DNA of 64,000 nucleotides from DATAGF01 sp963813355 (GTDB lineage Bacteria > Actinomycetota > Thermoleophilia > Miltoncostaeales > Miltoncostaeaceae): contig CAWEYS010000015.1 of NCBI GenBank assembly GCA_963813355.1, positions 52,872-116,871 on the forward strand, given 5' to 3'. The translations under genes were made by a program, and so were the position numbers. The stretch's first letter is position 1. Each line of letters starts with the position of its first letter. This document shows positions 26,238-35,465 of the stretch, piece by piece. Below the pieces are notes generated by a model that was not told the DNA's origin, searched no databases, and was given only the letters and a program-made list of their open reading frames with translations.

Positions 26238-27609
26238 GTGGCGCGCCTCCTCACCCTCGTCGCGCTGGGCCTCGCGGCGGCCCTCGCGGGGATCGCCGCC
26301 GCGGCCGCCGGGGCGCCCGCCGGGACCCCGGCAACAGCCACTTCGACGGGATACGCGGCGCTCCTGCCCGCCGGCACCCAGGGCGCCGTGACCGCCACCT
26401 CGAGCGGCGCGCACGAGCGCTCGGCCTCCGTCGGCGGGCTGCGGCCCGCCGGGGGCGGGAGCGTGGCGGGGGTCGAGGTGCTGGTGGGCGCCGCCCCGGA
26501 CGGCACGCGGGGCGTCGCCGAGGGCACCATCCGGATCTCCGGGGTCACCCTGCTGGACGGGCGCATCTCACTATCCGGGATTCATATGTCTGCGCGGGCG
26601 ACGGCCGCGCCGGGCGGCGCCGAGGCGGGGCTGACCGAGGCCTCCGTCGAGGGGCTCACGGTCGACGGCCGAGCGGTGGCGGCCGGGCCGGGCAGCCGCG
26701 TCGAGGTGCCGGGCATCGGGACGCTGGTCCTGCTCGAGAGCGTCGCCGACGGAGCCGGCGGGCTGCGCGCGAACGCCCTGCGGGTCGAGGTCACCGATCC
26801 CCAGGCCGCGTCCATCATCGGCCAGCCGTTCGTCATCGGGCACCTCGACCTCTCGGCGATCGCGGGCGTCGAGGCGCCGGAGCCGGAGCCCGCCGCGCCG
26901 AGCACCACGCCGCGCCCCGCCGAGCCCGCCCCGGGCGCGGGCGCGCCGTCGCCCGGCCGCTCCACGCCGGAGCCCGACCCGGGCCTCGACGGCGCCGCTG
27001 GCCGCGCCCTCCCCGCTCGGCCTGCCGCGGCGGCCGGCGCCCGAGATCGCCCTGCCCCCGGGCGAGGGCTACGTCTTCCCGGTCTTCGGCGACTCGAGCT
27101 TCAGCGACGACTACGGCGCCCCGCGCGCGGTCACCGGCTGGCACCACGGCAACGACATCTTCGCGGCCACCGGCACCCCGGTGCTGGCGGTCGCCGACGG
27201 CACCCTGTCGCGGGTCGGCATCAACACCCTCGGCGGCAACCGCCTCTGGCTGACCGACGAGGCGGGCAACGAGTTCTACTACGCGCACCTGTCGGCGTAC
27301 GCGCCGGCCACGGTCTCGGGGGCACGGGTGCGGGCGGGCCAGGTCATCGCGTTCGTCGGCAACACCGGCCAGGCCATCACCACGCCGCCGCACCTCCACT
27401 TCGAGGTCCACCCGCGGGGCGGCGACAGCGTGAACCCGTACCCCTACCTGATGGCGTGGCGGCGCGGCACCGGCATCCCGCTCGCCTTCCGCCAGGCCGC
27501 CGCCTCGCCCTCGCCGGCGCCGTCCATGGGCGCCGTGCTGGTGGACGGCACCCCCGAGCTCGACGAGCCGACGGCCCCCGACAGCGGCCTTGCGGTGCCG
27601 GTCTCCTAG
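26238..27609 (+). pseudogene. Exported M23 (LytM) peptidase, one frame break
   Basis: Frame 1 starts VARLLTLVALGLAAALAG (signal peptide) and runs ~250 residues of Gly/Thr/Val-rich beta-like sequence ending in a Pro/Ala/Glu linker. Near 26995 the frame changes by one base, and the second frame gives the LytM domain: GWHHGNDIFAATGTPVLAVA with the zinc His/Asp, FYYAHLSAYAP, GNTGQAITTPPHLHFEVHPRG with HxH. Together ~456 residues. M23 enzymes cleave peptidoglycan cross-bridges; the second zinc His and HLHFE motif look complete. The break lies in GC-rich linker DNA and may be a consensus error. A locally AT-rich codon patch occurs at 26564-26594. Confidence 0.8.
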
Positions 27610-28739
27610 CCCTCTCGCCCCGCCGCGACCCCGATCTCGTCGAGCACCTCGCGCGTGTGCTCCCCCAGCCGGGGGGCGGGCCGCGCCGTCCGGGCCGGGG
27701 TGCGCGAGAGCCTCAGCGGCGGCCCCGTGACCAGCTCGGGGCCGAGCGTGGGGTCGTCGACCTCCACGACCAGGCCCAGGGCGCGGGCGTCGGGGTGGTC
27801 GAGCAGGGAGTGGGGCCGGTCGCTCACCATCCCATGGGGCAGGCCGGCGGCAGAGAGCAGCTCGCGCCAGGTCGCGGTCGTCTGGGTGACCAGGCGCCCG
27901 GCGATCAGCTCCGCGAGCTCGTCGGAGTGGCGCGCCCGGGCGGGCAGGGTCGCGAAGCGCTCGTCGTCGGCGAGCTCGCCGAGGCCCAGGGCGTCGAACA
28001 GGCGCAGGTGCATGCTGGGCGCGTAGCAGGCGAGCGCGATCGCGCCGTCGGCGGTGGGGTAGGGGCGGTAGCAGGCGCCCACGAAGCGGTTGAACATCGG
28101 CTCGCCGCTGCCGTCGCGGATGAGCCGGTGGGCCGCGAGCGCGGCCGAGGCCTCGAGCAGCGAGGTCTCGACGGCCTGGCCTCGGCCGCTGCGCTCGCGC
28201 TCATAGAGGGCGGCGAGGATCCCCGTGACCATCACGAACGGCGCGATCGTGTCATGCACGGGCACGGGCACGATGCGGCCCCCGTTGGCCGCCACCAGTC
28301 CGCTCTCGCACTGCAGGGCGACGTCGGTGCCGCGACGGCCGGCCGGGCCGAAGGCCGACAGCGAGCAGTGGATCAGGCGCGGGTTGCGCTCCAGCGTCTC
28401 CTCGGCGCCGGCGCCCAGGCGCTCGGCCACGCCGGGCGAGAAGCTGTGGACGAGGACGTCGGCGCCGTCGATCAGCGCGCCGAGCGCCTCCCGCCCCTCC
28501 GGCGTGCGCAGGTCGAGCACGATCCCCCGCTTGTCGCGATTGGCCGCGTGGAACTGGCGACTCTCGCCCGCGACGTCGTCGACGTGGCGCCACTCGTCGC
28601 CCGAGGGCGGCTCCACCTTGACGACGTCCGCCCCGAGCTGCCCGAGCGTCATGGTCGCCAGCGGGCCTCCGAGGTGGTGGGTGAGGTCGACCACGCGGAT
28701 GCCGGCGAGCGGGCCGGTGGAGGGAACGGGATCGAGCAT
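27606..28739 (-). CDS. CaiB/BaiF family (class III) CoA-transferase
   Basis: Moves CoA between carboxylic acids. PLAGIRVVDLTHHLGGPLAT is the N-terminal family motif, followed by LGADVVKVEPPSGD, NRDKRGIVLDLRTPEGREAL, and FNRFVGACYRPYPTADG; the interlocked-dimer C-terminal segment ends near HTREVLDEIGV. About 377 residues from ATG 28739, which has GGAGG 7 nt upstream; the longer GTG-initiated form to 28796 is unlikely. The catalytic Asp is probably the one in the TDVALQ region. Its stop overlaps the M23 stop (CTAG) on the other strand. Acid substrate unknown. Confidence 0.88.
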   Translation of the reverse strand: MLDPVPSTGPLAGIRVVDLTHHLGGPLATMTLGQLGADVVKVEPPSGDEWRHVDDVAGESRQFHAANRDKRGIVLDLRTPEGREALGALIDGADVLVHSFSPGVAERLGAGAEETLERNPRLIHCSLSAFGPAGRRGTDVALQCESGLVAANGGRIVPVPVHDTIAPFVMVTGILAALYERERSGRGQAVETSLLEASAALAAHRLIRDGSGEPMFNRFVGACYRPYPTADGAIALACYAPSMHLRLFDALGLGELADDERFATLPARARHSDELAELIAGRLVTQTTATWRELLSAAGLPHGMVSDRPHSLLDHPDARALGLVVEVDDPTLGPELVTGPPLRLSRTPARTARPAPRLGEHTREVLDEIGVAAGREG

Positions 28740-28826
28740 GACGGGCCTCCGTGGGGCGTGTGCGGTGACGCTCTCATCCTGCGCGGCGGTCGCCAAGCCC
28801 CCGTTTCCCGGTCCGTCACGCCCTCG

Positions 28827-29594
28827 TCAACCGGGTGGGCTTGCGCCGCGTGCGATCCTGCTCGGGTGCGCTCGCAGGGTCCCCAGGAAGGTGTCGATCG
28901 CCTCGGCGACCGCGCCCGGCGCCTCGTGCCCGAGCGCGTGGGCCGCGCGCGGGACGACGGCCACGCGCGCCGGCCCGGCGGCGCTGCGGCGCAGGTCCTC
29001 CGCCCAGCGGGCGGTGGTGAGCGCGTCCCGGCTGCCGCGCACGATGAGGACGGGGCTGCGGGCGGCGGCCACCAGGTCGTCGAGCGGGATGCCGGCGGCC
29101 TCGCGCAGCGTGGCCAGGACGCGCCGCGGCCCCGCGCGCAGGTAGTCGCGGATCCCGCCGCCGACCAGCGACGGCCGCTCCATGGTCGCGTCGACGGTGA
29201 GCCGCAGCATCTGGGCGAGAGGGGAGCCGAAGCGGCGGTCGAACGCAGGACTCATGAGGATCAGCGCCGCGACGCGCTCGGGATGGCGGGCCGCCAGGCA
29301 CGCGGCGACGTGGCAGCCGTAGGAGTGGCCGGCCAGGACGACCCGCGCGAGGCCGCGGGCGTCGAGCAGCTGCCGCACGGCGTCGGCGATGCGCCCGGTG
29401 CGCCAGATCTCCCCCGACGCGCTGAGCCCGAAGCCGGGCAGGTCGCAGCTCAGCACCGTGTGCCGCCCGGCGAGCCGCTCGGCCAGCGGGCTCAGGCTCG
29501 CCGCCGACACGCCGAGGCCGTGCAGCAGGACGATCGGCTCAACTTCGCCGGCGGTCGGGCCGAGTATCTGAGCGTGCAGCACCACGCCATCCAC
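28827..29594 (-). CDS. Alpha/beta-fold hydrolase (inverted paralogue of its neighbour)
   Basis: Roughly 255 residues. The oxyanion region IVLLHGLGVSAASL, the strand VLSCDLPGFGLS, nucleophile elbow AGHSYGCHVAACLAA, the acid in VRGSRDALTTA, and catalytic His in PRAAHALGHEAPGAV form a complete triad. The start is unclear: GTG 29594 or GTG 29585 would leave a short N-terminus, and no ribosome site is visible. It is head-to-head with a related hydrolase 27 nt away, so both must share a tiny intergenic region or overlap. Likely an esterase, lactonase or dehalogenase-like enzyme. Confidence 0.85.
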   Translation of the reverse strand: MDGVVLHAQILGPTAGEVEPIVLLHGLGVSAASLSPLAERLAGRHTVLSCDLPGFGLSASGEIWRTGRIADAVRQLLDARGLARVVLAGHSYGCHVAACLAARHPERVAALILMSPAFDRRFGSPLAQMLRLTVDATMERPSLVGGGIRDYLRAGPRRVLATLREAAGIPLDDLVAAARSPVLIVRGSRDALTTARWAEDLRRSAAGPARVAVVPRAAHALGHEAPGAVAEAIDTFLGTLRAHPSRIARGASPPG

Positions 29595-29621
29595 CGGAGT
29601 CCACGCGTCGACGACGCTCAG

Positions 29622-30344
29622 GTGCGCGTCGACGGCCACCTCGTCCGCTACCGCGCCGTCGGCGACGGCCCGCCCGTGCTGCTCGTCCACGGCCTCGGGG
29701 GGTCCCCCCGGTGGTGGAGTCGCACGACGCAGGCGCTGGCCGAAGCTCATCGCGTCATCTTGCCCGAGCTGCCGGGCTTCGGCTTCGGCCTGCGTTTCGG
29801 CGCCGAGCGCGTCCCGTTCCGGCTCTCCGAGGCGCCCGACGTCCTGCACGGCCTGATGGACCGCCTGGGGATCTCCGGCGCCCGGCTCGTCGGCCACTCG
29901 CTGGGCGCCCTCGCGTGCGCCGGCGTGGCCGCGCGGGCGCCGGGGCGCGTCGACCGGCTCGTGCTGATCGCGCCGCCCGTGCGCACCGCGGCATCCGGGC
30001 TGCTCGGCAACGCCCTGCCGGCGGCGCGCACCATCCTCGGCCTGCCGCTCGCCGCCGCCCTCACGGTCGCGACGGACATCGGCATGCGCTCGCCGCTGAC
30101 CCTCCTGCGCGCCGCCGGGGAGCTGCTGGTGGGCGAGCACGCCGCCGAGCTGGCCCGCATCCTCGTCCCGACGCTGCTGCTCTGGGGCGCGCGGGACGTG
30201 CTGGTCCCCACCTCGGGGGCCGCCGAGCTGGCGGCCGCGATGCCGCGCTGCGAGCTCCGCGTCATCCCCGGAGCGGGCCACGTCCCGATGCTCGACCGCC
30301 CGGCGGAGCTCACGAGGGAGCTCGAGGTCTTCCTGGCCGCGTGA
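29622..30344 (+). CDS. Alpha/beta-fold hydrolase (plus-strand partner)
   Basis: About 240 residues with the same order of motifs as the minus-strand neighbour: VRVDGHLVRYRAVGDGPPVL then VHGLGGSPRWW, the strand VILPELPGFGFG, nucleophile in GHSLGALACAGVA, acid in WGARDVLVPTSG, and His in IPGAGHVPMLDRP. GTG 29622 is used; GTG 29574 is an alternative but would overlap the divergent gene. The stop is 5 nt before the three-hairpin repeat copy B. Confidence 0.85.
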   Translation: MRVDGHLVRYRAVGDGPPVLLVHGLGGSPRWWSRTTQALAEAHRVILPELPGFGFGLRFGAERVPFRLSEAPDVLHGLMDRLGISGARLVGHSLGALACAGVAARAPGRVDRLVLIAPPVRTAASGLLGNALPAARTILGLPLAAALTVATDIGMRSPLTLLRAAGELLVGEHAAELARILVPTLLLWGARDVLVPTSGAAELAAAMPRCELRVIPGAGHVPMLDRPAELTRELEVFLAA

Positions 30345-30348
30345 CAAT

Positions 30349-30446
30349 GCGCTTGGCCGCCTCTCGCGGGCGGCCAAGCGCGCCTCCGGGCCCTGGCCGG
30401 GCCCTCCGGCAATCGGCGGCACCGCCTTCGGCGGGGGCTGGCCGCC
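30349..30446 (-). repeat. Three-hairpin structured repeat, copy B
   Basis: Read on the minus strand, helix 1 pairs GGCGGC (30446-30441) with GCCGCC (30420-30415), helix 2 is GGGCCC-GGCCA-GGGCCC (30404-30388), and helix 3 is a perfect 13-bp stem GCGCTTGGCCGCC at 30381-30349. It lies between convergent genes 5 nt after the hydrolase stop and 10 nt before the small membrane-protein stop. Confidence 0.75.
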
Positions 30447-30455
30447 TCGAACCCC

Positions 30456-30674
30456 TCATCGCTGTCCTGCGCCGTGGCCACGACCGCGGTGCAGGGCGGT
30501 CACGACCGCGGCGACCGCGAGAGTCGTCGCGACGAAGAGGGCGACGCTTGCGGCGTCCCCGACCTCGCCGGGCGGCACCAGGGCGATGCGCAGGTAGTTG
30601 AGGAGCACGATCGGCACCAGGTAGGCCCACCAGGGCGCCCACCGCGACCGGGTCGTGTCGTGTCGTTCTGTCAT
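30456..30674 (-). CDS. Small two-helix membrane protein
   Basis: A 72-residue protein with two hydrophobic segments (AYLVPIVLLNYLRIAL and ASVALFVATTLAVAAVVTAL) separated by a short PPGEVGD loop and ending in a basic tail. It overlaps the end of the upstream membrane gene by 4 nt (stop 30671, start 30674) with AAGGAGAGG in front, so the two are translated together. Function unknown; both are divergent from a TetR gene. Confidence 0.65.
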   Translation of the reverse strand: MTERHDTTRSRWAPWWAYLVPIVLLNYLRIALVPPGEVGDAASVALFVATTLAVAAVVTALHRGRGHGAGQR

Positions 30675-31243
30675 CGGATCCTCTCCTTGTGAGTCCGCAC
30701 AACGGGGCTGGGGACGTACCGGGCCGCTGCGGTCCAGGCCGGCCCGACCAGCAGCCAGACGCCGACCACGAGCGCGAGCTGGGCGAACCAGCCCCCTCCC
30801 GCCCAGATCGCCCGGGTGTCGCCGGCGCCGCCGATCAGCACCAGCGCGCCGAGCATTGCTGCGGCGAGGCCGCCGGCGAGCAGCGCGCGCAGCCACAGAC
30901 GCCACTGGGCGGCCAGCCGGTCGACGGCGGGGGGCGATGCGGCCGGCGCCGGGCCGGCGCCGAAGCGGCGCGCGACGCCGCGGTCGGCGGCGCGCACGAG
31001 CGAGGGCCCGAAGGCGACGCTGGCGCCGAGGTAGAGCGCCGCCAGGCCGTGGCTCCAGTCGGCCTCCGCCCCGCGCGCGAGGTCCACGGCCGTGATGCCG
31101 AGCAGCGCCACGTCGACGAGCGGCACGCCGACGAGCAGTGCTGCTCCCAGGCGCGGGCGCCCGAGGCCGTAGCGCGCGACCAGTCCTCCCAGCAGCAGGA
31201 GCCAGAAGGCCACCTCGGCGGCGATGATTGCGGCGGCGACCAC
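30671..31243 (-). CDS. Multi-helix membrane protein, probable TetR target
   Basis: A 190-residue protein with about five hydrophobic segments (IIAAEVAFWLLLLGGLVARY, LLVGVPLVDVALLGITAV, AALLAGGLAAAMLGALVLIGG and others) and a basic C-terminus VRTHKERIR. I do not recognise the family. It starts at GTG 31243 about 19 nt from the TetR operator (31262-31278) and is divergent from tetR, so it and the small gene after it are probably the repressor's regulon. Confidence 0.6.
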   Translation of the reverse strand: MVAAAIIAAEVAFWLLLLGGLVARYGLGRPRLGAALLVGVPLVDVALLGITAVDLARGAEADWSHGLAALYLGASVAFGPSLVRAADRGVARRFGAGPAPAASPPAVDRLAAQWRLWLRALLAGGLAAAMLGALVLIGGAGDTRAIWAGGGWFAQLALVVGVWLLVGPAWTAAARYVPSPVVRTHKERIR

Positions 31244-31261
31244 GTCCGTCCTCCACGTCAG

Positions 31262-31278
31262 TTACAATACGACTGTAA
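31262..31278. promoter_or_regulatory. TetR-type operator TTACA-N7-TGTAA with overlapping -10
   Basis: Inverted repeat TTACA/TGTAA spaced by 7 nt, lying between the divergent membrane-protein and tetR genes. TACAAT on the plus strand (31263-31268) is a near-consensus -10 for tetR, and TATTGT on the other strand could serve the membrane genes. Confidence 0.65.
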
Positions 31279-31296
31279 TGAAAGCACAGGTGGCAA

Positions 31297-31905
31297 GTGC
31301 CCCGCCCGCCCCGCATCTCTGAGGCCGACCTGACCGACGCGCTGGTGCGCGTCGTCGCCGAGCGCGGGCTCGACGCCGTCAGCGTGCGCTCCGTGGCGCG
31401 CGCGGCCGGCGTGTCGGCGGGGGCGGTGCAGTACTACTTCCCGACGAAGGACGCGCTGCTCCAGGCCGCCTACCGGCGCGTGATCGACCGCGTGACCGAG
31501 CGCGCCACGGGGCTGCTGCCGGCGAGGAGCGCCAAGGAGTTCGTGCGGGCTCTGCTGTTCGAGCTGCTGCCCCTGGACGAGGAGCGCGAGGCCGAGCTGC
31601 GCGTCGGCCTCGCGTTCACCGCCCGCTCGGTTGTCAGCGCGCCGCTCGCCGACCTCTACACGGAGGGCTACCGCACGCTGGTGGAGGCGCTGGAGGCCGC
31701 CCTGGCGCTCGCCGTCGCCCAGGGCGAGGCGTCCCCGGGGCTCGACCCCCGGCGCGAGGCCGCCGCCGCCGCCGCGCTGGCCGACGGGCTCGCCTGGCAC
31801 CTCCTCTGCGCGCCCGGAGCGCTCTCACGGGACGAGGTCACCCGCGCCCTCGACGCCCACCTGGACCGGCTGCTGCCGGAGGGCGCTACCTCAGGCGCTG
31901 AATGA
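31297..31905 (+). CDS. TetR-family transcriptional regulator
   Basis: 202 residues. DNA-binding domain ISEADLTDALVRVVAERGLDA then VSVRSVARAAGVSAGAVQYYF is canonical TetR/AcrR; the C-terminal ligand domain (ELLPLDEEREAELRVGLAFTARSV) resembles the BetI/PsrA-like TetR_C_6 fold. It begins at GTG 31297 about 18 nt after the palindromic operator and probably controls the divergent two-gene membrane unit and itself. Its last 15 nt overlap the convergent erpA gene. Confidence 0.87.
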   Translation: MPRPPRISEADLTDALVRVVAERGLDAVSVRSVARAAGVSAGAVQYYFPTKDALLQAAYRRVIDRVTERATGLLPARSAKEFVRALLFELLPLDEEREAELRVGLAFTARSVVSAPLADLYTEGYRTLVEALEAALALAVAQGEASPGLDPRREAAAAAALADGLAWHLLCAPGALSRDEVTRALDAHLDRLLPEGATSGAE

Positions 31906-32340
31906 GTCCCCGCAGCTGCAGGTCCCCGTGGCGTTCGGGTTGTTGATGCGGAAGCCCCGGCGCAGGAGGCCCGACTCGTAGTCGATGACCGAGCCGGTGA
32001 CGTGGATCGCCGACTTCAGGTCCATGAGCATCGTGACGCCGTTCGACTCGATCGCGCGGTCGCCCTCGCCGGCGGCCTCGCCGGTCTGCAGGAGGTCGAG
32101 CTTGTACTCCAGCCCCGAGCAGCCGCCGGCCAGGATCTTCAGGCGCACGCCGGCGGGCCGGCCCTGCTCGGCGGCGGCCGTGCGGATGTAGTCGGCGGCG
32201 GCCGGGGAGATCGCCACGAAGGCCTCCCCGCCCTCCTGGGCCTGGCGGGCCGCCTTGGCGCGGGCGCGGGCGGCGGCCTTCTTCTCCTCGAGCGTGAGGG
32301 GGCGGTCCGTGACCGCGGCGGCGGCGGGGGACTCAGCCAT
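31891..32340 (-). CDS. erpA: Iron-sulfur cluster insertion/carrier protein (A-type, HesB/ErpA)
   Basis: An A-type [Fe-S] carrier of 149 residues, extended at the N-terminus by a charged Ala/Lys/Arg-rich helix. The three conserved cysteines are present: one in LAGGCSGLEYKL and two in GTCSCGDSF at the C-terminus. It receives clusters from the SUF scaffold and delivers them to apoproteins. Last gene of the suf transcript; its start overlaps the sufT end by 8 nt. Confidence 0.93.
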   Translation of the reverse strand: MAESPAAAAVTDRPLTLEEKKAAARARAKAARQAQEGGEAFVAISPAAADYIRTAAAEQGRPAGVRLKILAGGCSGLEYKLDLLQTGEAAGEGDRAIESNGVTMLMDLKSAIHVTGSVIDYESGLLRRGFRINNPNATGTCSCGDSFSA

Positions 32341-32644
32341 AGCCCATGACCTTCATGAGGAAGCGTCCCTCCTCGGTCATCGAGTCGGGGCTCCACGGCG
32401 GGTCCCAGACCCAGTTGACGTCCACGCTCTCCACGCCCTCGAGCGGCTCCAGGGCGGCGCGCGAGTCGCCCAGGATCTGCTCGGTGAGCGGGCAGCCCAT
32501 CGAGGTGAGGGTCATGTCGAGCACCACGTGGCCGTCCTCACCGACGTTGACGCCGTAGAGCAGCCCCAGGTCGACGATGTTCACGCCGAGCTCCGGGTCC
32601 TCCACCTGCTTCATCGCGCTGCGGATCTCGTCCTCGGTCGCCAT
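32333..32644 (-). CDS. sufT: MIP18/DUF59 family protein SufT
   Basis: A 103-residue DUF59 protein: IRSAMKQVEDPELGVNIVDLG at the start, then DMTLTSMGCPLTEQI with the conserved Cys, and VESVDVNWVWDPPWSPDSM at the end. SufT acts as an auxiliary factor for Fe-S cluster maturation, especially under iron limitation. It lies between sufU and the A-type carrier in the suf operon, as expected. Confidence 0.93.
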   Translation of the reverse strand: MATEDEIRSAMKQVEDPELGVNIVDLGLLYGVNVGEDGHVVLDMTLTSMGCPLTEQILGDSRAALEPLEGVESVDVNWVWDPPWSPDSMTEEGRFLMKVMGYG

Positions 32645-32650
32645 CGCTCC

Positions 32651-33094
32651 TCACCCCCTGCCGTTGGCGTTGTAGGTCTGGATCGCGTCCTTGGCCGCCA
32701 TCCAGCCGAGCAGCGCGCACTTCACGCGCACCGGGTACTTCGCGACGCCCTCCAGGGCGATCGCGTCGCCCAGGCGTTCCTCGTCGCCCGGCTCGGCCCC
32801 GTGCATCATCTGGCGGAAGTGCTCGATCAGCTCGAGGGCCTCGTCCAGCGAGCGCCCCGTGATCGCCTGGCTCATCATCGAGGCCGACGCCTGCGAGATC
32901 GAGCAGCCCTGCCCGGTGTGCGCGAGCTCCACGACCCGGCCGTCGTGGATGCCCAGCTCGAGGTGGACCTCGTCGCCGCAGAGCGGGTTGTTCTGGTCGA
33001 CGGCCACGGACGGGCTCTCCAGCGACCCCTCGCCGCGCTTGCGGCGGTAGTGGTCGAGGATCAGCTCCTGGTAGAGGTCGTCCAGCCCGCCCAC
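32651..33094 (-). CDS. sufU: Sulfur-transfer scaffold protein SufU
   Basis: 147 residues. Three cysteines of the zinc/persulfide site are visible: NPLCGDEV, GQGCSISQASASMM and VRVKCALLGWMA. SufU takes persulfide sulfur from SufS and hands it to SufBCD in Gram-positive and actinobacterial systems. Gene order sufS-sufU-sufT is standard. Starts at a GTG/ATG-type codon 10 nt after sufS. Confidence 0.94.
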   Translation of the reverse strand: MGGLDDLYQELILDHYRRKRGEGSLESPSVAVDQNNPLCGDEVHLELGIHDGRVVELAHTGQGCSISQASASMMSQAITGRSLDEALELIEHFRQMMHGAEPGDEERLGDAIALEGVAKYPVRVKCALLGWMAAKDAIQTYNANGRG

Positions 33095-33103
33095 GGTCTC
33101 CTC

Positions 33104-34338
33104 CTACCCGAACGCGGCCCGGGCGGACGCCAGGGCGCGCACGAGCACGTCGATCTCGTCGTGCGAATTGTAGAGGTAGGCGCTCGCGCGGGCCGTGGCG
33201 CTCACCCCGAGGACGCGCATCAGGGGCTTGGCGCAGTGGTGGCCGGCGCGGATGCAGACCCCGTCGCGGTCGATGAGCTGGGCGATGTCGTGGGGGTGCA
33301 GGTCGGGCAGGCTGAACGAGACCGCCGCGCCCCGGGCGCGCGGGTCGCGGGGCCCGTAGATCGTGATGTCGGGGACCTCCGAGAGCGCGGCGATCATGTG
33401 CTCGGCCATCGCCATCTCGTGGGCGCGCACGGCCTCCATGCCCACGCCCGCCAGGTAGTCGGCGGCGGCGCCCAGCCCCACGGCCTCGGCGATCGGCGGG
33501 GTGCCGGCCTCGAACTTCCAGGGCAGGTCGGCCCAGGTGCTGCCCTCGGTGGTGACGTTGGAGATCATCTCGCCGCCGCCCAGGAAGGGGCCCATGGCGT
33601 CGAGGATCGCGGGCGTGCCCACCAGGCAGCCGATGCCGGTGGGGCCGAGCATCTTGTGCCCGGTGAAGGCGAAGAAGTCGCAGCCGATGGCCGGGACGTC
33701 CACCGGCATGTGGGGGACGCTCTGCGAGCCGTCCACCAGGCAGAGGGCGCCGACCTCGTGGGCCAGGTGCGCGACCTCGGCGACCGGGTTGATCGTGCCG
33801 AGGACGTTGCTGGCGTGCACGACGCCGACCATCCGCGTGCGTTCGGACAGCAGCCCGCGCAGGGCGTCCATGTCGAGCTCGCCTCCCGGCGTCACGGGCG
33901 CGAAGCGGACCGTCGCGCCGGTCACCTCGGCCACGATCTGCCAGGGCACGATGTTCGAGTGGTGCTCCATCTCGGTGACGAGCACCTCGTCGCCGGGCTT
34001 CAGCTCGCGCGCGCCCCAGGCCCAGGCCACCAGGTTGATCGCCTCGCTGGCGTTCTTGGCGAACACCACGCCCTCGCGCGGCGCGCCGACCAGCCGGGCG
34101 ACGGCGTCGCGGCCCGCCTCGAAGCGGGCGGTGGCCTCGGCGGCCAGCTCGTAGACGCCGCGGTGGACGTTGGCGTTGGTCTCGCGGTAGTAGGCGTCCA
34201 TCGCCTCGAGGACGGCGGTCGGCTTCTGCGAGGTCGCCGCCGAGTCGAGGTAGACGAGCGGCGCGCCGTGCACCCGCCGCGACAGGATCGGGAAGTCGGC
34301 CCGCAGGGCCGCCACGTCGATCGCCGCGGCGGTGCTCA

Positions 34339-34342
<4 letters not shown>
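33104..34342 (-). CDS. sufS: Cysteine desulfurase SufS
   Basis: PLP-dependent enzyme that takes sulfur from cysteine. 412 residues; PLP-lysine in FFAFTGHKMLGPTGIG, PLP His/Asp in EVLVTEMEHHSNIVPW, and the active-site cysteine loop in CIRAGHHCAKPLMRVLG near the C-terminus. The class II-type short loop and pairing with SufU mark it as SufS rather than IscS. ATG 34342 overlaps the sufC stop by 4 nt. Confidence 0.96.
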
Positions 34343-35109
<767 letters not shown>

Positions 35110-35118
35110 AGGTCCTCC

Positions 35119-35463
35119 TCAGCGGATCAGCGGGTGTTCATGGCTCGGGGTCGGATCGACCAGCACGCGGCCGTCGCGCACCTCGACGGCGAAGGTCGGC
35201 AGCGGCCGGGTGGCCGGCGGGGTCAGCGCCTCGCCGGAGCGCAGCGAGAAGGCGGAGCCGTGGCGCGGGCACTCGATGCGGTCCTCCTCGACCCACCCGC
35301 CCGACAGCGACTCGAGGGCGTGCGTGCAGACGTCGTGCACGGCCAGCACGTCGCCGTCGACCTTCACCAGCACGACGGGCGTGCCCTCGACCTCGACGAG
35401 CACCGGCTCGCCGGGCAGGAGGTCGTCCGCGGAGGCGACGTCGATGAGGGTGCGCTCGGCCAC
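35119..35463 (-). CDS. Rieske-type [2Fe-2S] protein of the suf operon
   Basis: 114 residues. Rieske ligands C-x-H (VCTHALE) and C-x2-H (ECPRHGSAF) are 16 residues apart, as in NirD/BphA3-like ferredoxins rather than membrane bc1 proteins. Non-haem Rieske ferredoxins inside suf operons are common in actinobacteria and may donate electrons for cluster assembly. GTG 35463 begins VAERTLIDVASADDL; the longer frame runs into sufD and is rejected. Gap to sufD is 2 nt. Confidence 0.9.
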   Translation of the reverse strand: MAERTLIDVASADDLLPGEPVLVEVEGTPVVLVKVDGDVLAVHDVCTHALESLSGGWVEEDRIECPRHGSAFSLRSGEALTPPATRPLPTFAVEVRDGRVLVDPTPSHEHPLIR

Positions 35464-35465
35464 GG

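Noticed and set aside
26238..30344. 1368-codon plus-strand frame joining the M23 peptidase and an alpha/beta hydrolase
   Set aside because: The middle is antisense to the CoA-transferase and to the minus-strand hydrolase and has no protein-like sequence; the ends belong to two separate genes, one with a frame break.
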